From Affinundibacterium nitidum (GTDB taxonomy: Bacteria > Pseudomonadota > Gammaproteobacteria > Burkholderiales > Burkholderiaceae_D), in NCBI RefSeq assembly GCF_014284155.1, contig NZ_JACOFZ010000002.1, positions 186,001 through 250,000 of the forward strand: 64,000 nt of DNA, read 5' to 3'. Under the pieces are notes generated by a model. The model was not told the DNA's origin. It ran no database searches and was given only the letters and a program-made list of their open reading frames with translations. This document shows, in pieces, positions 19,240 to 29,245 of the stretch. Within the stretch, counting starts at the first letter, position 1. Each line of letters opens with the position of its first letter. The translations under genes and the position numbers were made by a program.

Positions 19240-19494
19240 ATGTCAAAGAAATTACCCCCAAGTGTGACACCAGCGTCATTCGAAGAAGCAATGGCCGAAC
19301 TCACGGCTTTGGTTTCACAAATGGAATCCGGTCAACTTCCGCTTGAAGCGTCAGTGACTGCTTATCAACGTGGTTCCGAACTGATTCAATTTTGTGCTGC
19401 ACAATTAGAAAAAGTAGAACAACAGGTCAAGATCCTCGATGCCGGCATGTTAAAGGCCTTTCATTCTGAAGATAGCAATGAGGGTCAGGCATGA
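19240..19494 (+). CDS. xseB: Exodeoxyribonuclease VII small subunit
   Basis: An 84-residue protein with the XseB hallmarks: SFEEAMAELTALVSQMESGQ near the N-terminus, LPLEASVTAYQRGSELI in the middle, and a C-terminal helix. It binds the large subunit XseA to form the nuclease that degrades single-stranded DNA. XseA is not in the window. Its stop overlaps the ispA start (ATGA), so the two are co-translated. The linkage xseB-ispA-dxs is common in proteobacteria and supports the call. Confidence 0.93.
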   Translation: MSKKLPPSVTPASFEEAMAELTALVSQMESGQLPLEASVTAYQRGSELIQFCAAQLEKVEQQVKILDAGMLKAFHSEDSNEGQA

Positions 19495-20378
19495 GCAGGA
19501 CGTTTCAGCTATGGATGAAGTCCATACAAGGTGAAGTCGAAGTCTCCTTACAAGAATATTTACCATCAGTACAAGCCACGCCACAGCGTTTACATGAAGC
19601 AATGGCCTACGCTGTTTTAGACGGTGGTAAGCGCGTGCGTCCACTCTTAGTGTTTGCAGCAGGCAAACTATTCAATGCGCCTCAAGAACTACTCTCACGA
19701 GCAGCTTGTGCGGTTGAAATGATTCATGCCTACTCTTTAGTACATGATGACATGCCATGCATGGATGATGATGCGCTTCGTCGTGGCAAACCCACCGTTC
19801 ATAAGAAATATGATGAAGCAACGGCATTACTTGTCGGCGATGCACTACAAGCGCAAGCATTTTTAGTACTTAGTGAATCTGAAGCCAATGCTGATCAAAA
19901 ACTGCCGATGATTCAACTGTTAGCACAGGCCTCCGGTTCAGTAGGAATGTGCGGCGGTCAGGCAATTGACTTAGCCAGCGTCGGTCTTTCACTAACACGT
20001 GAACAACTTGAACAAATGCACCGCTTAAAGACAGGCGCACTACTACGTGCTTCGGTTATTCTTGGTGCGATGAGTGGTAAGCGTTTAGAGACCAATGAAA
20101 TTGCGGCTTTAGATGCGTATTCGGCTGCGGTTGGTCTCGCATTCCAAGTCGTCGATGATGTACTCGACGCCACGGCGGATTCCGCTACGCTTGGCAAAAC
20201 GGCCGGCAAAGACGCCGCCGACAACAAACCAACTTACGTGTCATTATTAGGTTTGGAAGCATCACAACAATTAGCACAACAGCTCTGCCAGGATGCACAT
20301 CAAGCCTTGGCTATTTTCGGAGAATCCGCCCAGCATCTGCATGATTTAGCAGACTTGATCGTTCAGCGGAAAGCATAA
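19491..20378 (+). CDS. ispA: Farnesyl diphosphate synthase (short-chain polyprenyl synthase)
   Basis: A 295-residue prenyltransferase. The first aspartate-rich motif ([19 protein letters not shown]) is at about 86-104 and the second ([11 protein letters not shown]) at about 217-227. GGKRVRPLL near residue 44 binds pyrophosphate. It condenses dimethylallyl and isopentenyl diphosphates to farnesyl diphosphate in the cytoplasm, feeding undecaprenyl phosphate and quinones. It overlaps xseB by four bases and is followed two bases later by dxs, which supplies its precursors. Confidence 0.94.
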   Translation: MSRTFQLWMKSIQGEVEVSLQEYLPSVQATPQRLHEAMAYAVLDGGKRVRPLLVFAAGKLFNAPQELLSRAACAVEMIHAYSLVHDDMPCMDDDALRRGKPTVHKKYDEATALLVGDALQAQAFLVLSESEANADQKLPMIQLLAQASGSVGMCGGQAIDLASVGLSLTREQLEQMHRLKTGALLRASVILGAMSGKRLETNEIAALDAYSAAVGLAFQVVDDVLDATADSATLGKTAGKDAADNKPTYVSLLGLEASQQLAQQLCQDAHQALAIFGESAQHLHDLADLIVQRKA

Positions 20379-20380
20379 CA

Positions 20381-22219
20381 ATGTCCTTACTCAACACTAT
20401 CAACTCACCATCGGACCTGCGCAACCTCAGCCGCACGCAACTACCTGCGTTGGCCGATGAGTTACGTAATTTCGTGATCGAATCGGTTTCTAAAACAGGC
20501 GGTCATTTATCATCGAATTTGGGTACAGTCGAACTCACAATCGCTTTGCACTATGTCTTCAACACGCCCGAAGATCGTTTGGTGTGGGACGTTGGTCATC
20601 AAACTTACCCGCACAAAATCTTAACGGGCCGCCGCGATCAAATGCATAGTCTGCGCCAACTCAACGGTATTTCAGGCTTCCCGCGTCGCAGTGAAAGTGA
20701 ATACGATACCTTTGGCACTGCGCACTCATCGACATCGATTTCTGCCGCTCTGGGTATGGCACTAGCCGCCCGCACCAAGGGTGAGTCACGCCATGCGGTT
20801 GCCATCATTGGCGATGGCTCCATGACTGCAGGTATGGCCTTCGAAGCGATGAATAATGCCGGTGTCTACGATGATATCAATATGCTGGTGGTCTTAAACG
20901 ACAACGACATGTCGATCTCGCCACCAGTCGGAGCATTGAATCGCTACTTGGCACGCTTAATGTCCGGCAAGTTTTATGCAGCGGCGCGCAATGTCGGCAA
21001 ATCTGTGTTGCCGCAGCCGATGTTGGAACTTGCACGTAAATTTGAAGAACACGCCAAAGGCATGATCGTGCCAGCCACCATGTTCGAAGAATTTGGCTTT
21101 AACTATATCGGTCCAATCGATGGCCATGATTTAGAGTCTTTGATTCCAACACTGCAAAACATTAAGAATCTGAAAGGCCCACAGTTCTTACATGTAGTGA
21201 CGAAAAAAGGACAAGGCTACAAGTTGGCAGAAGCCGATCCAATCTTGTATCACGGCCCAGGTAAGTTCAATCCTGCAGAAGGCATCAAACCTGCTGCCAC
21301 ACCCGCCAAAAAAACGTACACACAAGTGTTTGGCGAATGGTTGTGTGACATGGCGGCCGCAGATGAAAAACTCATCGGCATCACGCCTGCGATGCGCGAA
21401 GGCTCAGGCATGGTTGAATTCGAGCAGCGTTTTCCGAAACGCTATTACGACGTCGGCATCGCTGAACAACATTCCGTCACTTTCGCGGCAGGCATGGCGA
21501 CCGAAGGTTTAAAGCCGGTAGTGGCTATTTATTCGACATTCTTGCAACGCGCCTATGATCAATTGATCCACGATGTCGCTTTGCAAAATCTCGATGTGAC
21601 TTTCGCCTTGGATCGCGCAGGTCTAGTGGGTGCGGATGGCGCCACGCATGCAGGTAATTATGACCTCGCCTACTTACGCTGTATTCCGAACATGGTGATC
21701 ATGGCGCCTGCTGATGAAAACGAATGTCGTCAAATGCTGACGACGGCCTATCACTATCCAGGTCCAGCCGCAGTGCGCTATCCGCGCGGTGCTGGTATCG
21801 GTAAAGTAACCGAAGCCACATTGACAGATCTTGTGATCGGCAAAGCCGATTTGCTACGTCAGGGTTCGAAAGTCGCCATCCTCGCCTTTGGTTCTATGGT
21901 GCATCCCGCACTCAAAGCAGCGGAGAATCTTGATGCGACTGTGGTCAATATGCGCTTTGTGAAACCACTCGATATCGAGATGATCAAAGACATCGCCAAC
22001 CGTCATGACAATATCGTGACCATCGAAGAAGGTTGCACCATGGGTGGCGCTGGGTCTGCGGTGGCTGAAGCTTTGACCGAAATAGGCTTGGCTAAACCGG
22101 TGTTGATGCTGGGCTTACCAGACAAGTTCGTCGATCATGGCGACCCTGCTCTTTTGCTAGCTCAATGTGGATTGAATGCCGAAGGTATTGAGTTGTCAAT
22201 TCGTAAGCGCTTCGGCTAA
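20381..22219 (+). CDS. dxs: 1-deoxy-D-xylulose-5-phosphate synthase
   Basis: A 612-residue thiamine-diphosphate enzyme, typical length. [18 protein letters not shown] (about 146-163) is the cofactor and Mg-binding motif; [35 protein letters not shown] and [15 protein letters not shown] are also family signatures. It joins pyruvate and glyceraldehyde 3-phosphate in the first step of the methylerythritol phosphate pathway to isoprenoids. It is third in the xseB-ispA-dxs operon. A perfect 13-bp hairpin follows it. Confidence 0.96.
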   Translation: MSLLNTINSPSDLRNLSRTQLPALADELRNFVIESVSKTGGHLSSNLGTVELTIALHYVFNTPEDRLVWDVGHQTYPHKILTGRRDQMHSLRQLNGISGFPRRSESEYDTFGTAHSSTSISAALGMALAARTKGESRHAVAIIGDGSMTAGMAFEAMNNAGVYDDINMLVVLNDNDMSISPPVGALNRYLARLMSGKFYAAARNVGKSVLPQPMLELARKFEEHAKGMIVPATMFEEFGFNYIGPIDGHDLESLIPTLQNIKNLKGPQFLHVVTKKGQGYKLAEADPILYHGPGKFNPAEGIKPAATPAKKTYTQVFGEWLCDMAAADEKLIGITPAMREGSGMVEFEQRFPKRYYDVGIAEQHSVTFAAGMATEGLKPVVAIYSTFLQRAYDQLIHDVALQNLDVTFALDRAGLVGADGATHAGNYDLAYLRCIPNMVIMAPADENECRQMLTTAYHYPGPAAVRYPRGAGIGKVTEATLTDLVIGKADLLRQGSKVAILAFGSMVHPALKAAENLDATVVNMRFVKPLDIEMIKDIANRHDNIVTIEEGCTMGGAGSAVAEALTEIGLAKPVLMLGLPDKFVDHGDPALLLAQCGLNAEGIELSIRKRFG

Positions 22220-22225
22220 TCGTTC

Positions 22226-22260
22226 TGCGCCAAGCCAATCATGTGACTTGGCTTGGCGCA
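22226..22260. terminator. Hairpin between convergent dxs and metQ
   Basis: TGCGCCAAGCCAA (22226-22238) and TTGGCTTGGCGCA (22248-22260) form a perfect 13-bp stem with a 9-base loop. Neither strand has a clear T-run, so termination is likely but unproven; it could also act as an mRNA 3' stabiliser for both genes. Confidence 0.5.
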
Positions 22261-22281
22261 AATTAATACGTCTATCGTTTA

Positions 22282-23112
22282 TTAGAACGCTGGTACTACC
22301 GCGCCTCTATAGCGTTCTTGAATAAATTTCTTCACTTCCGCCGAGTTCAATACCGCAGCTAGTTTTTTGAAGGCTGGGCGATCTTTATTGTCGTCGCGTG
22401 CCACCAAGAGATTCGCATACGGTGAATTTGCGTCTTCAATAAACAAAGAATCTTTGACTGGATTCAATTTCGCTTCGATCGCGTAATTCGTATTAATCAA
22501 AGCCAAATCCACTTGCCCCAAAATACGTGGCAAGGTTGCTGCTTCAAGTTCTTTGAATTTGAAATTCTTTGGATTCTCGATAATATCGCGCTTGGTCGCG
22601 GAGATATTATTCGGGTCCTTCAATTTCAACAAACCTTGCTTCGCCAACAGCAGCAAAGAGCGCCCCGAATTCGAAGGGTCGTTTGGAATGGCGATTGTCG
22701 CGCCATTTGGCAAATCACTGAGCTTCTTGTATTTCGTTGAGTAAGCAGCAAATGGCTCGACGTGTACTTTGGCGATCACTACCTGCAAATCATTCTTATG
22801 ACTTTTCTTAAACTCGTTTAAGAAAGGCTGATGCAAATAGTAATTGCCATCGAGATGTTTCTCATTCACTTGCACGCCTGGCTGAATATAGTCGGTAAAA
22901 ACCTTGATCTTTAAGTCGACACCCTGCTTTGCCAAGATCGGTTTAACGAACTCCAAAATCTCAGCATGCGGTACTGGGCTAGCGGCGATGGTCAAGGTAT
23001 CAGTCGCTTGCGCATGCGCCACAGACAAGTGGCTAGTGCATACGAAAGCGATGCCTGCCATAAGCGCAGGCAATGCCGCTAACGAGCGACGACGGTTGAG
23101 GTTGAATGACAT
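22282..23112 (-). CDS. metQ: MetQ/NlpA-family substrate-binding protein of a methionine ABC transporter
   Basis: A 276-residue periplasmic binding protein. The N-terminus (NRRRSLAALPALMAGIAFVC, cleavage near AHAQ) is a signal peptide; there is no clear lipobox. HAEILEFVKPIL, YHLDGNYYLHQPFLN-like segments, AIPNDPSNSGRSLLLL and YANLLVARDDNKD-type sequences are NlpA/MetQ hallmarks. It captures D- or L-methionine and hands it to MetI/MetN, encoded immediately upstream. Related members carry other sulfur compounds, so the exact ligand is an inference from the gene set and family. Confidence 0.9.
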   Translation of the reverse strand: MSFNLNRRRSLAALPALMAGIAFVCTSHLSVAHAQATDTLTIAASPVPHAEILEFVKPILAKQGVDLKIKVFTDYIQPGVQVNEKHLDGNYYLHQPFLNEFKKSHKNDLQVVIAKVHVEPFAAYSTKYKKLSDLPNGATIAIPNDPSNSGRSLLLLAKQGLLKLKDPNNISATKRDIIENPKNFKFKELEAATLPRILGQVDLALINTNYAIEAKLNPVKDSLFIEDANSPYANLLVARDDNKDRPAFKKLAAVLNSAEVKKFIQERYRGAVVPAF

Positions 23113-23139
23113 ATTAAAAACTCCTAATAGCTTAAAGGC

Positions 23140-23799
23140 TTATTTTCGCGTGAATTTACGCACCAAGAAATCACCCAAATACTGCATCGCTTGCACCAAG
23201 ATCACCAAGATCGCAACGGTCACGATCATGACCTCGGTTTGGAATCGTTGGTATCCAAACCGCAATGCCAAGTCACCCAAACCACCACCGCCAATCACAC
23301 CCGACATTGCTGAGTATGAGACTAAAGCGATCGTCGTCACCGTGGTGGCTGCTAATAAGCCCGGTAATGCTTCTGGTAACAAGGCGTGCAAAATAATCTG
23401 ATGAGTTTTCGCGCCCATCGCTTGGCAAGCTTCGACAATGCCGCGATCGACCTCGCGTAACACGTTCTCAACGAGGCGAGCGAAAAAGGGGGTCGTGCCT
23501 ATCACTAAAGGCGGGATAGTTCCGGCAACGCCCAACGATGTGCCGACCAATAACAAAGTTAAGGGGATCAATACAATCAGCAAAATAATAAAGGGCACTG
23601 AGCGCAGAATGTTGACCACGAAAGACAATAAGTTATACACAAGGCCCTGCTCCAGCAATTGTCGCTTACTGGTCAAAAACAATAAGACGCCCAGAGGCAA
23701 ACCCAGTAACAAAGTAAAAAACAGTGACACGCCCGTCATGGTTAATGTGTCCCACGTCGCTTGTAGAATATCTTCCCAATCAATGACAGAAAAATCCAT
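23140..23799 (-). CDS. metI: Methionine ABC transporter permease
   Basis: A 219-residue inner-membrane protein with about five hydrophobic segments. The cytoplasmic loop EACQAMGAKTHQIILHALLPEALPG is the permease motif that contacts the ATPase. It resembles E. coli MetI in length and sequence character. Its start overlaps the stop of metN by one base (TAATG), and metQ follows 27 bases after it, so metNIQ is a tight operon. Confidence 0.92.
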   Translation of the reverse strand: MDFSVIDWEDILQATWDTLTMTGVSLFFTLLLGLPLGVLLFLTSKRQLLEQGLVYNLLSFVVNILRSVPFIILLIVLIPLTLLLVGTSLGVAGTIPPLVIGTTPFFARLVENVLREVDRGIVEACQAMGAKTHQIILHALLPEALPGLLAATTVTTIALVSYSAMSGVIGGGGLGDLALRFGYQRFQTEVMIVTVAILVILVQAMQYLGDFLVRKFTRK

Positions 23800-24836
23800 T
23801 ATTGCACTCCTTCCACTGCACTTGAGTGCAAGTCATCGATGCGCACTTGCGCAGCGGTCAGCAACTGTCTCACCTTGATGCGTTCACTCGTTTCACCAGC
23901 CAGCTCTACAATCAATTGGCCATACGGCGTGTTTTTAATACGTGCGATCACACCTTGCAAAATCACGATATCTGCCGAGGTTTGTGCGGCGATTCTGTGA
24001 AGAATTGGTTCGTGGGTCGCATCACCCACATAAGTTAAACGGAGCAAATCGCTGTTCTCACGTTGGCGCAATTGCTGCAAGAGTTCCAAATCTAAAGCTT
24101 GATTTTCGGCGACTAAACCTTGTGTCAATGGATGTTGCGGGTGGAGGAATACATCGACCACTTCACCACTTTCCACGATCTCACCACCATCAATCACCGC
24201 AACACGGTCGCAAATACTGCGAATCACTTGCATTTCATGGGTAATCAAAACGATGGTTAAACCCAGTTTTTGGTTGATGTCGAGCAGCAAGCGCAAAATG
24301 GATTGTGTGGTTTCAGGATCGAGCGCAGAGGTCGCTTCGTCGCACAAGAGAAGGTGCGGATAGTTCGCCAAGGCACGGGCAATACCAACACGCTGCTTTT
24401 GACCGCCGGAAAGTTGTGAAGGGTACTGGTGACGATGTGCACTCAGCCCAACTAACTCCAACAATTCGTCAACCCGTTGTTGACGTTGCTCTTTGCTGTA
24501 CTTGCCACTGAGTTTAAGTGGAAAGGCAATGTTCTGTTCGACGGTTTTCGCGCTCAACAAATTAAAGTGTTGAAACACCATACCGATGCGCTGACGCAGC
24601 GCCAGCAATTGTTGCGTGTCGTATTGGGTTATATCTTCACCTTCGATGATGACTTTACCCGCGGTCGGACGTTCCAATAAATTGAGGGCACGTAGTAAAG
24701 TGCTCTTACCCGCACCAGAACGGCCAATGATGCCGAAAATTTCGCCCTTCTCAACCTGTAGGTCAATGCGGCGCAAGGCAGCAATTCGACGCTGCCCCAC
24801 TACGTATTCTTTTTCTAAAGCTTCGATTTTAATCAC
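23799..24836 (-). CDS. metN: Methionine ABC transporter ATP-binding protein
   Basis: A 345-residue ATPase. Walker A is GRSGAGKST (about 38-46), the signature is LSGGQKQRVGIARAL, Walker B is LLLCDEATSALD, and the switch His is in VLITHEM. The C-terminal 100 residues form the NIL domain, which in this family binds methionine and inhibits transport when the pool is high. The start is a GTG at 24836, with GGCGAG upstream. It begins the metNIQ operon, 180 bases after the cysB stop. No SAM-type riboswitch is visible in that gap. Confidence 0.93.
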   Translation of the reverse strand: MIKIEALEKEYVVGQRRIAALRRIDLQVEKGEIFGIIGRSGAGKSTLLRALNLLERPTAGKVIIEGEDITQYDTQQLLALRQRIGMVFQHFNLLSAKTVEQNIAFPLKLSGKYSKEQRQQRVDELLELVGLSAHRHQYPSQLSGGQKQRVGIARALANYPHLLLCDEATSALDPETTQSILRLLLDINQKLGLTIVLITHEMQVIRSICDRVAVIDGGEIVESGEVVDVFLHPQHPLTQGLVAENQALDLELLQQLRQRENSDLLRLTYVGDATHEPILHRIAAQTSADIVILQGVIARIKNTPYGQLIVELAGETSERIKVRQLLTAAQVRIDDLHSSAVEGVQ

Positions 24837-25015
24837 GTCGTACTCGCCTTGTTCTTGTTATTCAGCACAGCCACCGCCAAAGCTCACTCTGAACGAGCGT
24901 TAATGACGCGGCAAAGGCACGATTCTATAGAAGAACACCAAATCATGCTCAGGCATGGCATGTGTTCTCAATAAGGAAACGCCAATGGCTATTGCTTTAG
25001 CTTGGATGATAAATT

Positions 25016-25960
25016 TTAGGCAAGTTCGACTTCTGCGATCGCCTTACGAATATCTTCGCGACTCAATGATGGCGCGAACTTTTGGATGAAATCGTAAGTG
25101 TAAGCGCGCAAATAAGCACCGCGACGCACGGCCAAACGTGTGACATTGGTACGGAACAAATGGCTAGCCGAGAGCGTTCTCAAACCTTTTGAACGTTGAT
25201 TATCAGCGCTACTTTCAATCGCCATCGAAGCGACTAAACCCACGCCCAAACCCAAAGCAACATATTGTTGAATCACATCTGAATCCATCGCGGTGAGCAC
25301 GATGTCTGTGCGCAAACCCGCTTGACGGAAGGCTTCATCAATATGCCCGCGACCAGTAAAGCCAACGTCATAGGTAATCAAAGGATACTTAGCAAGATCA
25401 GCCAAACTCAATTCTTCAATACTGAGCAGAGGATGATCTTCGGGAACCACGACCACGTGATTCCATTCGTAACAAGGGAAAGAAACAAGATCTTTAAACT
25501 GAGATAGACCTTCGGTCGCAATTCCAATATCAGCCTTACCTGACAACACCCATTCCGCGATATGTTCAGGTGCACTTTGCTGTAGAGCGATACGCACTTC
25601 AGGAAACGCATGACGGAATTGTTGCACCACTTTTGGCAAGACATAACGCGCCTGGGTATGTGTCGTCGCAATCGCCAAAGTACCGCGGGCTTGATCGGAA
25701 TAATCATTGCCCGCTTGGCGTAGGTTCTCAGCTTCGAGAAGTAATCGCTCAATAATTGGCAAAATACCTTTGCCTGGCTCGGTTAAGCCTGTCAGACGTT
25801 TGCCATTCCGTTCAAAAATATCGACGCCTAATTCTTCTTCGACTTCACGAATCTGACGGCTCACGCCCGGTTGGGATGTAAATAACACATTAGCCACTTC
25901 CGTCAGGTTATAACCGCAACGGCAGGCTTCACGTATTGAGCGTAATTGTTGGAAGTTCAT
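25016..25960 (-). CDS. cysB: CysB-type LysR regulator of sulfur assimilation
   Basis: A 314-residue LysR protein. The N-terminal helix-turn-helix reads MNFQQLRSIREACRCGYNLT ... LFTSQPGVSRQIREVEEELG, the CysB/Cbl form. The effector domain includes TTHTQARYVLPKVV, a segment conserved in CysB that binds sulfate, thiosulfate or N-acetylserine. It should activate the sulfate uptake genes sbp-cysTWA immediately upstream and possibly metNIQ downstream. The ATG at 25960 is preferred over a GTG two codons upstream because AAGGGTG lies at the right distance. CysB and its paralogue Cbl are hard to separate by sequence alone. Confidence 0.9.
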   Translation of the reverse strand: MNFQQLRSIREACRCGYNLTEVANVLFTSQPGVSRQIREVEEELGVDIFERNGKRLTGLTEPGKGILPIIERLLLEAENLRQAGNDYSDQARGTLAIATTHTQARYVLPKVVQQFRHAFPEVRIALQQSAPEHIAEWVLSGKADIGIATEGLSQFKDLVSFPCYEWNHVVVVPEDHPLLSIEELSLADLAKYPLITYDVGFTGRGHIDEAFRQAGLRTDIVLTAMDSDVIQQYVALGLGVGLVASMAIESSADNQRSKGLRTLSASHLFRTNVTRLAVRRGAYLRAYTYDFIQKFAPSLSREDIRKAIAEVELA

Positions 25961-26086
25961 AAACACCCTTTAATCAAACAGGACTTACTCAAAATTGCGC
26001 TGACTAGGCGTGGAGCCGAAGACAGTGCGCCTGCACGGCGAGGCGAACACAACAACGCCAGCGTCTGTTTTGGGGAAGTCCTCACG

Positions 26087-27157
26087 TTACGCAGGAAGGT
26101 TTTCAACGAACACGTGCAGGCGCTTCGGCTTCACGAGCAAAATTTCGCCGACTTGCAAAGTCAAATGCACAGCTCTTTCGGCGCTGATCATCGCCTCGAT
26201 CAACTGACCATTATCTTCACGCACCAGCTCCAATTGCGCTAATGGACCAATCCCATGTACACGACGCAATTTGACTGGCAAACCTTCAGCGCCAGCGGTG
26301 TAACGATCGATTTCCAATTCGTGTGGACGCACATAACCCGTACCGATTGCATCGCGCGTTTCTGCATGGCCTGGTGCAGCAAAGGCAACACCGTCTGCAT
26401 CCAAAATGCCTTCATGCACTCGGCCATGGAAGAGGTTCACATTACCCAAGAAACCATAGACAAATGGTGTCGCTGGATGTTGATAGACTTCATTCGGCGC
26501 GCCGACTTGCTCAACTTTACCGTGGTTCATCACCACGATTTGATCCGCCACTTCCAAGGCTTCTTCCTGATCATGCGTGACGAAAATACTGGTCACATGA
26601 AGTTCATCATGCAAACGACGCAACCAACGACGCAACTCTTTACGCACCTTGGCGTCGAGGGCCCCGAATGGTTCATCGAGTAACAGAACACGCGGCTCAA
26701 CCGCTAAGGCGCGTGCCAAAGCGATACGTTGGCGCTGCCCACCAGATAATTGTGGTGGATAACGATCAGCCAACCAATCAAGCTGCACTAACTCCAATAG
26801 CTTCGTCACTTTTTCTTTGATTTGCGCTTCTGTTGGGCGCAGATGGCGCGGTTTCACACGCAAGCCAAAAGCGATATTTTCGAAGATCGTCATATGCTTG
26901 AACAAAGCATAGTGCTGAAACACGAAACCAACTTGGCGTTCGCGCACATGCTGATTCGACGCATCCTCACCGTCTAGCAAGACTTGGCCTTGGTCAGCGT
27001 ACTCTAAGCCAGCAATAATACGCAGCAGCGTAGTTTTGCCGCAGCCCGAAGGCCCCAACAAAGCGGTCAATTCGCCGTTCGGAAAATCGAGGGATACATT
27101 ATCCAAAGCGGTGAAATTTCCAAAACGTTTGTGCAATTGATTAACGGCGATGCTCAT
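26087..27157 (-). CDS. cysA: Sulfate/thiosulfate ABC transporter ATP-binding protein
   Basis: A 356-residue ATPase. Walker [10 protein letters not shown] (about 36-44), signature [16 protein letters not shown], Walker [13 protein letters not shown] and switch His in FVTHDQEEA are all present. The C-terminal extension ([17 protein letters not shown] and beyond) is the TOBE-type regulatory domain seen in CysA. It powers sulfate import through CysT and CysW. The ATG at 27157 has AGGAAAAG before it; a GTG start nine codons upstream lacks this. It is fourth in the sbp-cysT-cysW-cysA order. Confidence 0.94.
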   Translation of the reverse strand: MSIAVNQLHKRFGNFTALDNVSLDFPNGELTALLGPSGCGKTTLLRIIAGLEYADQGQVLLDGEDASNQHVRERQVGFVFQHYALFKHMTIFENIAFGLRVKPRHLRPTEAQIKEKVTKLLELVQLDWLADRYPPQLSGGQRQRIALARALAVEPRVLLLDEPFGALDAKVRKELRRWLRRLHDELHVTSIFVTHDQEEALEVADQIVVMNHGKVEQVGAPNEVYQHPATPFVYGFLGNVNLFHGRVHEGILDADGVAFAAPGHAETRDAIGTGYVRPHELEIDRYTAGAEGLPVKLRRVHGIGPLAQLELVREDNGQLIEAMISAERAVHLTLQVGEILLVKPKRLHVFVENLPA

Positions 27158-27237
27158 AATCTTTTCCTGACACTTTCTTAACACTTAATACGATTAAATT
27201 CGGAATACAATGTGCTGATGAAATTCGAATGTTTCAC

Positions 27238-28152
27238 TCACTCTTGCGGAATACGTTGACGTGATTCGTCCGTCTTCCACTCGACGATAGTCTTCAATGC
27301 CAATGTCACCAGCGCTAACAAAGTCAACAGTGAGGCCACCGCAAAAGCGGCAGTGAAGTTGTATTCGTTATAGAGAATCTCAACTTGCAAAGGCATGGTA
27401 TTGGTCTCACCGCGAATATGGCCAGACACGACCGACACCGCACCGAACTCGCCCATGGCACGTGCATTACACAGGATCACGCCGTACAACAGACCCCATT
27501 TAATATTGGGCAAGGTGACATGCCAAAACGTTTTCCAGCCTGAAGCGCCGAGTACCAACGCTGCTTCCTCCTCTTCACTACCCTGCGCTTGCATCAATGG
27601 AATCAACTCACGTGCAATAAATGGAAAGGTGACAAAAATAGTGGCTAATACGATGCCGGGGACCGCGAACAAAATCTTGATATCGTGCGCACGTAGCCAG
27701 TCACCAAACCAGCCTTGAGCACCGAACAACAAGACATAAATCAAACCAGAAATCACAGGCGATACCGAGAACGGCAAGTCGATCAGCGTCAACAAAACGT
27801 TCTTGCCACGAAACTCAAACTTGGCAATGGCCCAAGCAGCGGCGACACCAAATACTAAATTCAGTGGCACTGCGATGGCGGCGGCCGTCAAAGTCAATTT
27901 GATGGCAGATAAGGCATCAGGCTCTTGGATCGATGTCAGATAGACTTCCCAACCTTTGCGCAAAGCTTCGGTGAACACCGCAGCGAGAGGTACGAAGAGA
28001 AACAGGATGACAAAGGCCAAGGCCACCGTCACCAAGGTAATTCTCACCCACAATGGCTCAAGTGTGGCCTGCAATTGCAGGGGAGGCTCGATACGAAGAC
28101 TCGGATTCGGGACCGAAGCAGACAATGAAGGATTGATAGCGGTAGTAGTCAT
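27238..28152 (-). CDS. cysW: Sulfate ABC transporter permease subunit CysW
   Basis: A 304-residue inner-membrane permease. A cytoplasmic N-terminal arm of about 30 residues precedes about six hydrophobic segments. [31 protein letters not shown] is the ATPase-contact loop, and [25 protein letters not shown] is a CysW hallmark. With CysT it forms the membrane channel for sulfate and thiosulfate. It starts 14 bases after cysT. Confidence 0.94.
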   Translation of the reverse strand: MTTTAINPSLSASVPNPSLRIEPPLQLQATLEPLWVRITLVTVALAFVILFLFVPLAAVFTEALRKGWEVYLTSIQEPDALSAIKLTLTAAAIAVPLNLVFGVAAAWAIAKFEFRGKNVLLTLIDLPFSVSPVISGLIYVLLFGAQGWFGDWLRAHDIKILFAVPGIVLATIFVTFPFIARELIPLMQAQGSEEEEAALVLGASGWKTFWHVTLPNIKWGLLYGVILCNARAMGEFGAVSVVSGHIRGETNTMPLQVEILYNEYNFTAAFAVASLLTLLALVTLALKTIVEWKTDESRQRIPQE

Positions 28153-28166
28153 AGCACGGATGAACC

Positions 28167-29021
28167 TTAAGCTTTGCCAGCAGTTTGGCGGCGACGAGTC
28201 CAGGCTTGCAAAGCATTGATCGTCAATAACAAAATAAAGGAAATAATCAACATCACGACTGCAATAGCAGTTGCGCCTGCGTAGTCATACTGTTCGAGTT
28301 TCGTGATCATGAACAATGGTGTAATTTCTGAAATCATCGGCATATTGCCGGCTATGAAAATCACGGAACCATATTCACCTGTGGCGCGGGCAAAGGCCAA
28401 AGCAAAACCTGTTAATACCGCAGGCAAGATCGTTGGAAAAATCACTCGGGTAAAAGTTTGCCAGTGGCTTGCGCCCAGACTAATGGCAGCCTCTTCCAAC
28501 TCTTTCTCAGCTTCTTCCAAGACTGGTTGCACGGTGCGAACCACAAAAGGCAAGCCAATAAAAATCAATGCCACCAAGACACCGAGCGGCGTGTAGGCCA
28601 CTTTGATATCGAATGGCGCTAGTAATCTACCGAGCCATCCATTCGGGCTATACAAAGTCGCCAAGGTGATACCAGCGACAGCGGTAGGTAAGGCAAACGG
28701 CAAATCGACGAAAGCATCAATCAAGCGCTTGCCTGGAAATTTATAGCGCACCAAGACCCACGCCAAAATGCCGCCAAAAATGACGTTGATAAAAGCTGCC
28801 AACAAAGAAGCACCAAAGGTGAGGCGATAAGAAGCCATCACGCGCTCAGAAGTCACCGTATGCCAAAACGCATCCCAAGTCATGGTGAAAGTCTTCACAA
28901 ACACGGCAGATAAAGGAATCAGAACGATCAGTCCCAAATAGAAGATAGTGAATCCGACCGACAGGTGGAAGCCAGGAATAACGCGTCTCGCCTTCGCTCG
29001 ATTGGTACTTAAGAATGCCAT
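28167..29021 (-). CDS. cysT: Sulfate ABC transporter permease subunit CysT (CysU)
   Basis: A 284-residue inner-membrane permease. About six hydrophobic segments are visible. The loop [27 protein letters not shown] contacts CysA, and [17 protein letters not shown] is the CysT hallmark. The frame is open further upstream, but the ATG at 29021 is preceded by AAAGG and gives the usual N-terminus. It is separated from sbp by 224 bases containing a perfect 15-bp inverted repeat. Confidence 0.93.
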   Translation of the reverse strand: MAFLSTNRAKARRVIPGFHLSVGFTIFYLGLIVLIPLSAVFVKTFTMTWDAFWHTVTSERVMASYRLTFGASLLAAFINVIFGGILAWVLVRYKFPGKRLIDAFVDLPFALPTAVAGITLATLYSPNGWLGRLLAPFDIKVAYTPLGVLVALIFIGLPFVVRTVQPVLEEAEKELEEAAISLGASHWQTFTRVIFPTILPAVLTGFALAFARATGEYGSVIFIAGNMPMISEITPLFMITKLEQYDYAGATAIAVVMLIISFILLLTINALQAWTRRRQTAGKA

Positions 29022-29109
29022 TTGCTGCCTTTGAGAAGAAATTCGTAGATGCGATCGCCAGTCAATTGAAGATCGCTGGCTCAAGGTTCCGCATCTTTCC
29101 ACAGAACGG

Positions 29110-29159
29110 TTATGCGAAAAACGAATAAATTATTATTTACTTAGTCGTTTTTCGCATAA
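29110..29159. repeat. Perfect 15-bp inverted repeat between sbp and cysT
   Basis: TTATGCGAAAAACGA (29110-29124) and TCGTTTTTCGCATAA (29145-29159) are exact reverse complements with a 20-base AT-rich spacer. No T-run follows on the minus strand. It lies in the mRNA between the binding protein and the permease genes, where hairpins commonly protect the upstream message or cut read-through. A protein operator is an alternative. Confidence 0.75.
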
Positions 29160-29245
29160 AGAGACTTAGGTAGTTATCTATCAGACCATGATTCATGAGG
29201 TGCGGAACGATGAGGGCGAAACCAGAACCGTTCGATAGATACGGA

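Noticed and set aside
24837-25015. SAM or SAH riboswitch before metN
   Set aside because: No matching conserved pseudoknot or stem pattern is visible in the short gap.
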